DNA of 26,512 nt from Candidatus Hydrogenedentes bacterium UBA2224 (lineage in GTDB: Bacteria > Hydrogenedentota > Hydrogenedentia > Hydrogenedentales > SLHB01): the NCBI GenBank assembly GCA_002348185.1, contig DDYW01000212.1:1-26512 (forward strand), written 5' to 3'. The first letter of the stretch is position 1; each line of letters opens with the position of its first letter. This document shows positions 1 to 6,130 of this stretch, in pieces. A program made the translations under genes and the position numbers. A model generated the notes under the pieces. That model saw only the letters and a program-made list of their open reading frames with translations, was not told where the DNA came from and did no database searches.

Positions 1-6
1 ACGTGT

Positions 7-134
7 CCCCGTTCGAACCGGATGGGCAGCCACGGGGGGCTGCCCCTACAATACCCGGATGGGCAGCCATGCAGGCGCGACTATGCGCCCCCGTTCGAAC
101 CGGATCGGACTCCGGGGACCCCGGAACGGGGTCC
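7..134. repeat. Direct repeats and hairpins, intergenic repeat family A
   Basis: A 17-bp unit, CCCCGTTCGAACCGGAT, occurs identically at 7-23 and 89-105. A 15-bp unit, CCGGATGGGCAGCCA, occurs at 18-32 and 55-69. Between them GGGCAGCC (24-31) pairs with GGCTGCCC (38-45) as an 8-bp stem. At 116-134 GGACCCC pairs with GGGGTCC around a 5-base loop. No plausible coding frame covers this stretch. The hairpins lack a T-tract, so I do not call a terminator. This looks like an interspersed non-coding repeat; copies elsewhere in the genome cannot be seen from here. Confidence 0.65.
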
Positions 135-142
135 AATTTGAA

Positions 143-311
143 TAGCCGTGGGCGCAGCCCATGGATCAGCCACATCACAACGACCCAACCCCGATAGGGG
201 TTGAACAATGGCGGCGCGTTTGTTCAACCCCCATTCGGGGGTTGGGATGGGGGCCGCGCCTGATCCACGGGTTTCACCCGTGGCTAGTCAAGTTCGACAC
301 CTGCGGTGTCG
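143..311. repeat. REP/BIME-like nested palindromes, intergenic repeat family B
   Basis: The stretch is a mirrored pair of short hairpins. The left unit 146-164 (CCGTGGGC-GCA-GCCCATGG) and right unit 265-283 (CCACGGGT-TTC-ACCCGTGG) are related in opposite orientation, and the similarity extends through TGGATCAG (162-169) and CTGATCCA (260-267). Between them lie overlapping stems: 186-192/197-203, 197-208/220-231 (12 bp) and 225-232/237-244. CCCAACCCC (184-192) can also pair with GGGGTTGGG (238-246). A further perfect hairpin sits at 295-311 (CGACACC-TGC-GGTGTCG). Head-to-head hairpins with 3-4-base loops are typical of REP/BIME elements, which are mobilised by Y1 (TnpA-REP) transposases in other bacteria. 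No transposase is in this window. Confidence 0.7.
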
Positions 312-500
312 TTCGGGAAACGGACGACGCTGGGTTTATGGGCTTCGCCCGCGGCCTCGACTCTTGCCGAATCGTTAAGGGCCGGGGCGTCCATCATGTC
401 CATCGCGTCCACAGCTCTGCGCTCGGCCCCAGGCATGTCCCTCGCTCCTGGGGCCCCCCATCAGCGGGAACCGCATTTGCGTCGTGCTTACCTTGCGATT

Positions 501-525
501 TACGGCCGTCGACGGCCGTCGACGG
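501..525. repeat. Tandem 10-bp palindrome upstream of purE promoter
   Basis: The 10-base palindrome GACGGCCGTC is present complete at 511-520. It is flanked by an almost complete copy ending at 510 (TACGGCCGTC) and by a half copy (GACGG) at 521-525. The array abuts the -35 element of the purE promoter. It could bind a dimeric regulator or be another intergenic repeat; no regulator is identifiable. Confidence 0.45.
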
Positions 526-528
526 TTC

Positions 529-558
529 TTGACACCTGCCCGGACCCTTGGCTATTGT
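529..558 (+). promoter_or_regulatory. Sigma70-type promoter of purE
   Basis: TTGACA at 529-534 is a perfect -35 hexamer. It is followed by an 18-base spacer and TATTGT at 553-558 as -10. Transcription would begin near 565, leaving about 78 nt of leader before the purE start codon. Confidence 0.6.
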
Positions 559-642
559 GCGTGTTTCGAACGGGTCCCCGCGCGCGGAGGGGAGCGCAGG
601 GATTCTCGGCAGGCGTTCAAGGGCAAAGCGAGGGAACGTGTC

Positions 643-1134
643 ATGGCAAAGAGCGAGATCATTCAGGCCGCGGTGATCATGGGCAGCAAGTCCGACTGGG
701 AAACCATGCGCCCCGCCTCCGAAACGCTCAGGAAATTCGGTGTCGCGCACGAGTGCCGCGTGTTGTCGGCGCACCGGACGCCCGAAGCGCTGGTCGAATT
801 TCTCGCCGATGCCGAAAACCGCGGCTGCGCGGTGTTTATCGCGGGCGCGGGCGGCGCCGCGCACCTGGCGGGCGTCATCGCGTCAAAAACGCTCAAACCG
901 GTGTTCGGCGTGCCCATCGAAAGCAAATTGCAGGGGCTGGATTCGCTGCTTTCGACCGTGCAGATGCCCGCCGGCATCCCCGTGGGCGCCCTGGCCATCG
1001 GCCCGGCCGGCGCCACGAATGCCGCGCTGCTGGCCGTCGCCGTGCTGGCGCTTCAGCAGCCTGAACTCGCCGAAAAACTCCGGGCCTATCGCGCCGAGCG
1101 CGCACAGAACGTTCTCGATTCCACCCTCGATTGA
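643..1134 (+). CDS. purE: N5-carboxyaminoimidazole ribonucleotide mutase PurE
   Basis: The cytosolic enzyme converts N5-CAIR to CAIR in de novo purine synthesis. The 163-residue product has the full PurE pattern: a phosphate-binding MGSKSDW near the N-terminus, LSAHRTP with the conserved His, GAGGAAHLAG, and the C-terminal half with SLLSTVQMP and GIPVGALAIG. Sequence and length fit class I (bacterial mutase) rather than class II AIR carboxylase. ATG 643 is chosen because AGGGA (631-635) lies 7 bases upstream and the PurE domain begins right after it; the frame is open further upstream to 484, but that part looks non-coding. The gene appears monocistronic: no purK is adjacent and the next gene is convergent. 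Confidence 0.96.
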   Translation: MAKSEIIQAAVIMGSKSDWETMRPASETLRKFGVAHECRVLSAHRTPEALVEFLADAENRGCAVFIAGAGGAAHLAGVIASKTLKPVFGVPIESKLQGLDSLLSTVQMPAGIPVGALAIGPAGATNAALLAVAVLALQQPELAEKLRAYRAERAQNVLDSTLD

Positions 1135-1197
1135 GCGCCGGTGCGGCCCGGTCAGGCCCGAGCGGTCGCCCTGCGCACGGCGAGTGCGGCAACACGA

Positions 1198-2796
1198 TCA
1201 GAAAGCAATGACCCCCCACTTGCCAAGCGCCAGCGTCTCGCCTTCCTCGACACGTTTCTGAAACACCGACACGATATTGCCCTCGATATCGCCGAACAGC
1301 AGGAATTCCGGCGATTTGACCTTCACGAACCCCCGGGAAACGAGGGCATCGCGGACACTGTCCCGGTTCCGGTTCGGCAAAGGCGTCAACACAAACACCA
1401 TGCCGCCCTTCGTGCAAGTGGCGCGTACGGCGTCGATGCTCCCGCGGACAAAGGTCTTGCCCCGGAGAAACTCGGGGAGCTCCAGCGCCGTGTATTGCCG
1501 GTTCGTGAACAACGGCACGCCCGTGTTGAGCGTATCGAGCGCGCCCTCGGCCGCCTCGAACGCGGCGCGCTCGCCGGCGAGGAGTTCCTGACCGTCGTCG
1601 TTGGCGCTGTACGCGAATTCCTTCTTCCCGAACGCCTTGTTCACCAGGACCCGAGACCGAACCGCATCAGAAACCGGTTGGCCCGCGGCCACATCTTCCT
1701 CCCGGAACGTGGCCATCAGGATCTCCCGGGCACCCTTGCGGTCCCAGTCGTAGATCAGGTAGATCGTGCCGTCGGGCGCCTGCACCGCGTCCGGATACGA
1801 CACCGAAGGGCGCTCGTCGATCAGGTAATCCCCGTACCACGTTTTTCCGTCGTCATCCGACAGGAACGCGGTCAGGTGGGACCGGGTTTTCTGGTCGGGC
1901 GGGTTGTGCTTCACGAACAGGAGTTTTCCGGAGGCAAGCCGCCGGATGAAAAACCGCGCATGAGGAATGTGCGAGACCGTCTCCGCCTCGGCATGCTCGG
2001 TCCAGGTCTTGCCGCCGTCCGTCGAGACGGCGTCCCCAAGACCGGTCTTGGTGCGCACAAGCACCCAGAGCGACCCGTCATTCCGTTCGACGAGCATGTG
2101 CTCGTCGCAGGCCCGCCCGGGCACGTCCGACCCGCCCAGGAACGCGAAGGTTGCGCCCTGGTCGCGCGAGACCCACAGGTTCGAGCCGGTGCTGCCGGTG
2201 ATGTCGTGCGCGTACTCCTCCTTCATCACGTTGGCGGGAAATCCCCAGATGGACACGGGCAGGAGCCATTCGCCCGAACGCAGTACCGTGGGCTTGTTCA
2301 TCATGATGCCGTCGCAGATGCGGCGCGGTTTTGACCAGACCGGCGAGGCCTCTCCCGAAGTGTCAGTGGTGATGGCCCAGACGCCCGCGCGGCCGTCCCA
2401 GTGGCTGAATCCCTGCGCCCAGAACCACCACAGCCTGCCGGACGGGTCGTGCCAGAGGCAGGGATCGAACGCGCGCACGTCGCCCGGCGGATCGATCACG
2501 ATTTGCACGCTGGACCACGTTTTGCCGTCGTCGCCGCTGGTCGCGAGGGCGCAGTAGTTCAAGGGGCCCTCGGTATCGCCTCCCGCGTACCAGGTGGCCC
2601 AGAGTCGGCCGTTGGGGGCGCGTTCGATGCCGGGGATCCCCTGAAACAGCCGCGTATCGTCCCCGTACTCCGGGCCGGGATTCATGAGGATCGGCGGCGC
2701 GGCCAGGGCCGGATCGGATCCCGCCCCTTCCTCCGCGTGAACTCCAGAGCCCATTGCCAGGCCGGCTGCCAGAATGGCGAGAATCCATCGTGTCAT
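1198..2796 (-). CDS. Secreted sialidase-family (BNR/Asp-box) protein
   Basis: The 532-residue protein starts with a signal peptide (MTRWILAILAAGLAMGSGVHA) and folds, by motif, as a six-bladed sialidase-type propeller. Asp boxes of the S-x-D-x-G-x-T-W type are visible near residues 87-94, 209-217 (degenerate, ending TF), 258-265 and 313-320. An early DTRLFQGIPGIER segment sits where sialidases carry the first substrate-binding Arg, and a SYPDAVQAPDG segment lies late in the propeller. The last 150 residues have no Asp boxes. The family includes exo-alpha-sialidases but also many hydrolases of unknown specificity, so the substrate is not assigned. The start is supported by ACCTCCT on the + strand (an AGGAGGT Shine-Dalgarno, 2804-2810), 7 bases upstream. 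It is the last gene of the leftward M19-DegT-sialidase unit, separated by an intrinsic terminator. Confidence 0.85.
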   Translation of the reverse strand: MTRWILAILAAGLAMGSGVHAEEGAGSDPALAAPPILMNPGPEYGDDTRLFQGIPGIERAPNGRLWATWYAGGDTEGPLNYCALATSGDDGKTWSSVQIVIDPPGDVRAFDPCLWHDPSGRLWWFWAQGFSHWDGRAGVWAITTDTSGEASPVWSKPRRICDGIMMNKPTVLRSGEWLLPVSIWGFPANVMKEEYAHDITGSTGSNLWVSRDQGATFAFLGGSDVPGRACDEHMLVERNDGSLWVLVRTKTGLGDAVSTDGGKTWTEHAEAETVSHIPHARFFIRRLASGKLLFVKHNPPDQKTRSHLTAFLSDDDGKTWYGDYLIDERPSVSYPDAVQAPDGTIYLIYDWDRKGAREILMATFREEDVAAGQPVSDAVRSRVLVNKAFGKKEFAYSANDDGQELLAGERAAFEAAEGALDTLNTGVPLFTNRQYTALELPEFLRGKTFVRGSIDAVRATCTKGGMVFVLTPLPNRNRDSVRDALVSRGFVKVKSPEFLLFGDIEGNIVSVFQKRVEEGETLALGKWGVIAF

Positions 2797-2812
2797 CGAA
2801 TCGACCTCCTGT

Positions 2813-2843
2813 AAAAGAAAACGACCCGCGAGAAACCCGCGGG
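2813..2843 (-). terminator. Intrinsic terminator between DegT and sialidase genes
   Basis: Reading leftward, CCCGCG (2843-2838) and CGCGGG (2830-2825) form a 6-bp GC stem around GGTTTCT. This is followed by TCGTTTTCTTTT down to 2813. The U-tract ends only 2 bases before the AGGAGGT Shine-Dalgarno of the sialidase gene. It therefore either limits downstream expression by partial termination or acts as an attenuator. Confidence 0.7.
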
Positions 2844-2859
2844 CAGGGCGCTGGACGCC

Positions 2860-4116
2860 TTATTTCAAGAACGCCGCTTCCACTTTCGCCAGCGCCTCCG
2901 CGATATCCTCCGCCTCACGAAGGGTCATGCCTTCGTGGATCTTGATGAGAAACAGCGAGCGGTTGTTGGCCTTCCAGTTGGGCAGCTCGTAGCGGCGGTT
3001 GGGGTCGCCCGTATAGAGCGGGCAGGTCCACGGGTAGCCGCTGTTTCCAAAGACGGCCCGGTTCTTGAACCACGGGTGCTGGATGAAGGGCGTGGTGTAA
3101 TGGGCGCTGAACGGCAGCCCTTCCGCGCGTAACGCCTCCACGAACGTATCCAGGTCGCAGGAGACCTTGTCGAGGTCCAGGCGGAAAACCATGAACCAGA
3201 ACGCACTCTCCGCGCCGGGAGGTCCCTGATCAATGGAGACGGCCTGCAACGGCTCGCAGCGATCGATCACCTTCTGCGCCACCAGCCGGATCCGTTCGAG
3301 CATGCCCGGCAGCTTCTTCAACTGCACCATGCCCACGACCGCGCTCAGATCGTTGAGATTCAGGTTCAGCGAACACGTGACATTGCCCTCGGCCTCTTCC
3401 AGACCGAACGGCTTGCCGCGATCCGAGCAGCGCCGCGATTTCCAGTAGAGGGCCTCGTTCCGGGTATACACCACGCCCCCCTGCGCTGCCGTGGCATGGT
3501 GCTTCCCCGACATCGTCGAAAACGCCGCGATGTCCCCAAACGTCCCCACGTACTCGCCGTTGTAGCGCGCTCCGTGCGCCTGCGCGCAGTCCTCGACCAC
3601 CTTGATGCCCCGCGAACGCGCGATCTCCAGGATCGGGCCCAGGTCAGCCGGGGTCCCCGCGATGTGAGCGACCACGATCGCGCTAGTGCGCTCGGTTATC
3701 GCCTTCTCCACCTGTTCCGGGCCCATGTTGTACGTGCCCGGCGCGCAGTCCGCGGGCACGGGGATACAGTTCATCAACGGAACCGGCATGACGCCGCCCA
3801 TGTCCGACACGGACGGGACAATTACCTCGGTGAACGGCTCAATGTCGAGCGCACGAAGGGCCACATAGACCGCGGACGTGCCGGAGTTCACGGCGTCGGC
3901 CTGGCCCCCGCCCAGGAACGCGGCGAACTGCTTGCAGTACGCTTCCTCCTCGGGCCCGTTGTAGCTGAACGCCTCCCCCGTCTCAATGCTCTTATCAAAA
4001 AGCGCGATGACCGCCCGCTTTTCCTCTTCACCGAACAGATGGCGCGGCGGCATCGGCTCCTTGCGCACGCGCGGTCCCCCTTTGATCGCCAATTCCCCTC
4101 TCGGTCGCGTGGTCAT
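2860..4116 (-). CDS. DegT/DnrJ/EryC1/StrS-family PLP aminotransferase
   Basis: A fold-type I PLP enzyme of the sugar/amino-cyclitol aminotransferase family, 418 residues. From the chosen start the family landmarks are NSGTSAVYVAL (77-87, phosphate cup), VVEDCAQAHGA (173-183, Asp176 for the PLP pyridine nitrogen) and AAFSTMSGKHHATAAQGG (197-214, with Lys205 as Schiff-base lysine). The canonical G-E-G-G after the lysine is A-Q-G-G here. Members usually transaminate nucleotide-linked keto-sugars or amino-deoxy-scyllo-inosose, but some are dehydratases or catabolic, and the substrate cannot be told. ATG 4116 follows GGGGAG about 10 bases upstream; residues encoded further upstream in the open frame overlap the M19 gene and look non-native. 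The M19 gene ends 46 bp upstream on the same strand. Confidence 0.9.
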   Translation of the reverse strand: MTTRPRGELAIKGGPRVRKEPMPPRHLFGEEEKRAVIALFDKSIETGEAFSYNGPEEEAYCKQFAAFLGGGQADAVNSGTSAVYVALRALDIEPFTEVIVPSVSDMGGVMPVPLMNCIPVPADCAPGTYNMGPEQVEKAITERTSAIVVAHIAGTPADLGPILEIARSRGIKVVEDCAQAHGARYNGEYVGTFGDIAAFSTMSGKHHATAAQGGVVYTRNEALYWKSRRCSDRGKPFGLEEAEGNVTCSLNLNLNDLSAVVGMVQLKKLPGMLERIRLVAQKVIDRCEPLQAVSIDQGPPGAESAFWFMVFRLDLDKVSCDLDTFVEALRAEGLPFSAHYTTPFIQHPWFKNRAVFGNSGYPWTCPLYTGDPNRRYELPNWKANNRSLFLIKIHEGMTLREAEDIAEALAKVEAAFLK

Positions 4117-4162
4117 GCCGTGGATACTCCCCAGGTTACGATTTCGCCGAATGATACCAACC

Positions 4163-5149
4163 TTACCAGGCCTGCTCAAACAGCCGGATGAAATTGCCGC
4201 CAAGTATCTTCGTGATGTCCCGCTCGCTGTACCCGCGCTTGACCAGTTCCACGGTGATGTTGGGATAGTCCCCCGCATCGCGAAGACCCTCGGGCATCAC
4301 GACGGGCCAGTCCAGGTCGACCGTCCGCCACGGTTTTGCGCGTCCGCCCTGGAATTTCTGCAGTTCCGTCTTCGTCCGGTTCATGCAGAAATCGCTTGCA
4401 ATGGCCGCATAGTTGATGCCCACCAGGTCCACCACGTAATCGATCGTGTCGACATAGTCCGAAATCGTTGATTTCGGGCCTTTCTTGAGGCAAGAGGGCC
4501 AGAACGTGCACCCGAACACCCCGCCCTTCTGGGCCAGCAGCTTGATCTGTTCGTCGGTCTTGTTGCGCGGATAATCGCACAGGGCCTCCGGGCTCGAATG
4601 CGTGATCGCCACGGGCCCTTCCGAACGTTCGATGGCTTCGAGGGTGCTTGTGGGGCCGGCGTGCGACAGATCGATCAGGATGCCGTGCTCGTTGAGGCGC
4701 TTGACGACCTCGACCCCGAACCGCGACAGGCCCGCGTCCACGCGCTCGAAACAGCCGTCCGCGACATAGTTGCGTTCGTTGTGCGTCAACTGCATGACGC
4801 GGATGCCCATTCCCTTCAACACGGGGATAAGCTCCAGGTCTTCTTCAATGGCCGCGGTATTCTGCAGCCCGAGTATGATCCCGAGTTTGCCGTAGTCTTT
4901 CGCGGCCGCGAAATCCTCCGTCCGGCGGATGGGCATGAGCAGGGCATCAAACTGAGTATACAGCCGCATCCACGCGCAGATCTTGAGCATCGTCTCTTTG
5001 AAATTGTCGAACACCGCGACCGTCGCGTTGACCGCCGTCACCCCGCCCACCAGCAGCCGGTGGAACATCGCCTCATCGAACTTGCTCGTGTTCGCCCCGT
5101 CGATGACCACGGCGTTCCGATGAATCGCCAGTGGATCCGCATCTGCCAT
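4163..5149 (-). CDS. Peptidase M19 (membrane dipeptidase) homologue with altered metal site
   Basis: The 328-residue protein has the renal-dipeptidase TIM-barrel fold. Conserved features are MQLTHNERNYVADGC (119-133), IDLSHAG with His163, ITHSSPEAL with His184, YPRN with Arg195 and ASDF with Asp253. Known M19 enzymes also use an N-terminal D-G-H-N-D and a bridging Glu. Here these read D-G-A-N-T (17-21) and Gln96 in GLQNT, so three metal ligands are absent. Catalysis by the canonical two-zinc mechanism is therefore doubtful. No signal peptide or anchor is visible. ATG 5149 is preferred because a GGGAGGGAG purine run lies just upstream; a Met 15 bases earlier is an alternative. It is the first gene of the leftward operon with the DegT aminotransferase. 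Confidence 0.88.
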   Translation of the reverse strand: MADADPLAIHRNAVVIDGANTSKFDEAMFHRLLVGGVTAVNATVAVFDNFKETMLKICAWMRLYTQFDALLMPIRRTEDFAAAKDYGKLGIILGLQNTAAIEEDLELIPVLKGMGIRVMQLTHNERNYVADGCFERVDAGLSRFGVEVVKRLNEHGILIDLSHAGPTSTLEAIERSEGPVAITHSSPEALCDYPRNKTDEQIKLLAQKGGVFGCTFWPSCLKKGPKSTISDYVDTIDYVVDLVGINYAAIASDFCMNRTKTELQKFQGGRAKPWRTVDLDWPVVMPEGLRDAGDYPNITVELVKRGYSERDITKILGGNFIRLFEQAW

Positions 5150-5224
5150 GCCGCTCCCTCCCATGCCCTCCGGACACGACGCTCGAGATGCCGACGCATC
5201 TGCCGCCGGCGCTCCCGCCCTCCA

Positions 5225-5233
5225 AGGATACCA
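5225..5233 (-). promoter_or_regulatory. Extended -10 promoter for the M19 operon
   Basis: On the minus strand TGG-TATCCT (5233-5225) is an extended -10 without a good -35 at the usual spacing. It lies about 75 bases upstream of the M19 start. It forms an inverted repeat with the divergent promoter: GATACCAC at 5227-5234 mirrors GTGGTATC at 5291-5298. Confidence 0.4.
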
Positions 5234-5270
5234 CACGCGCAGAGCGGCGGAGAATCAAACGGGCTGGGGC

Positions 5271-5300
5271 TTGCCGTTCCTGGGGCTTGCGTGGTATCTT
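5271..5300 (+). promoter_or_regulatory. Promoter for the four-helix-bundle gene
   Basis: TTGCCG (5271-5276), an 18-base spacer and TATCTT (5295-5300) preceded by TGG form an extended -10 promoter about 45 bases upstream of the 5345 start codon. Confidence 0.4.
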
Positions 5301-5344
5301 GAGATTCGCAGTTAGGGGCCGAGGTAGAGATAGGGAGCGAAGCC

Positions 5345-6061
5345 ATGGGAAGCGATCCTGGGAGTGATGGGAAGTATGGGAATGATGGGAGACCCGGGGA
5401 AGAGAAACATGACGACGCGCCGCCCCATGCTTCCCATTCTTCCCATTCTTCCCATGCATCCCGTCAGCCCAGCCTCGCCCACCCGATCATCCCGCCACGC
5501 GGCGACCCCACCACCCTGAAGTCGTTCCAGAAGGCTGAGGTCATTTACGATCTCACGTTCCGGTTTGCACACGCGTTTCTTAAGCGCGGCGACCGCACGA
5601 TTGACCAGATGATCCAGGCTGCGCGCTCGGGCAAGAAGAACCTCCTGGAGGGGAGCCGGCTTGGGCGCACCTCAAAGGAATTGGAGATCAAACTGACCAA
5701 TGTGGCCTACGGCAGTCTGGCGGAATTGCGCGACGACTATCGCGACTTCCTGTGCGCCCGCGATCTCCCCGTCTGGGACAAGAACGCGAAAGAGGCGTTG
5801 TATGTGCGGGAGCTTGGCAAACGTCAGCCGCAGACGTTTGAGTTGTACCGCGGATTCCTGGAAACCCGTCCGCCAGGAGTTTTGGCCAACATAGCCATCT
5901 GCCTGATCTGCCAGGCCATGTATCTCATCGATCGTCAGCTTGACCGCCTGGAGAGGGATTTTCTGGAGCAAGGCGGCCTGCGGGAAACGATGATGCACAT
6001 GAGGCTGGCGCACAGGACACGGAGAGACGCCACCGGCCAGCGTCGTTCCGCGTCACGATAA
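5345..6061 (+). CDS. Four-helix-bundle suffix-domain protein (S23-like)
   Basis: The 238-residue protein carries, from about residue 47, the pattern I-I-P-P-R-G-D followed by LKSFQKAEVIYDLTFRF, DQMIQAARSGKKNLLEGS and SLAELRDDYRDFL. This pattern belongs to the 'four helix bundle suffix' group, a relative of the S23 protein encoded in 23S rRNA intervening sequences and of the Avd proteins of diversity-generating retroelements. Molecular function of this group is not established. The first 46 residues are Gly/Asp- then His/Ser-rich, encoded by a simple repeat. ATG 5345 is supported by AGGGAG about 8 bases upstream, but translation could begin later because the conserved domain starts well inside. 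There is no 23S rRNA or reverse transcriptase nearby. Confidence 0.8.
   Translation: MGSDPGSDGKYGNDGRPGEEKHDDAPPHASHSSHSSHASRQPSLAHPIIPPRGDPTTLKSFQKAEVIYDLTFRFAHAFLKRGDRTIDQMIQAARSGKKNLLEGSRLGRTSKELEIKLTNVAYGSLAELRDDYRDFLCARDLPVWDKNAKEALYVRELGKRQPQTFELYRGFLETRPPGVLANIAICLICQAMYLIDRQLDRLERDFLEQGGLRETMMHMRLAHRTRRDATGQRRSASR
5361..5460. repeat. Inverted simple repeat within the N-terminal coding region
   Basis: The left arm (about 5361-5390) is built from TGGGAA/TGGGAG units, and the right arm (about 5426-5460) from CTTCCCATT/CTTCCCATG units, with two identical CATTCTTCC steps. The right arm's reverse complement resembles the left arm, making an imperfect stem of about 30 bases. It encodes the low-complexity G/D and H/S-rich tail ahead of the four-helix domain. 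This may be a repeat element that has become fused in frame. Confidence 0.55.
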
Positions 6062-6079
6062 CGCCCGCTCCCCCATCCT

Positions 6080-6088
6080 TGGTATACT
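6080..6088 (+). promoter_or_regulatory. Extended -10 promoter of the GH20-like gene
   Basis: TGG-TATACT (6080-6088) matches the extended -10 consensus at five of six hexamer positions. It lies 43 bases before the start codon at 6131. No convincing -35 is seen. Confidence 0.45.
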
Positions 6089-6130
6089 GGCGCCGGTGCA
6101 ATCAGACCCCGTTCATTCCCGGAGGAAACC

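Noticed and set aside
116..134. Hairpin GGACCCC/GGGGTCC as a terminator
   Set aside because: No T-tract follows on either strand; more likely part of the repeat cluster.
143..311. Possible CRISPR array because of repeated hairpins
   Set aside because: The units are inverted rather than direct, spacing is irregular and there are no spacers of constant length.
306..1064. 252-residue rightward frame across the purE region, and a leftward frame at 394-864
   Set aside because: Both are Arg/Gly/Pro-rich, lack ribosome sites and overlap the well-supported purE gene; shadows in GC-rich DNA.
1135..1197. Terminator between the convergent purE and sialidase genes
   Set aside because: GC-rich with short partial stems only and no U-run on either strand.
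1141..2334. 397-residue rightward frame opposite the sialidase-like gene
   Set aside because: Arg/His/Val-rich composition without domains; it is antisense to a gene with a signal peptide, Asp boxes and a strong Shine-Dalgarno.
5345..6061. Possible 23S rRNA intervening sequence or diversity-generating retroelement, suggested by the S23-like protein
   Set aside because: No rRNA sequence, reverse transcriptase or template/variable repeat pair is visible around it.
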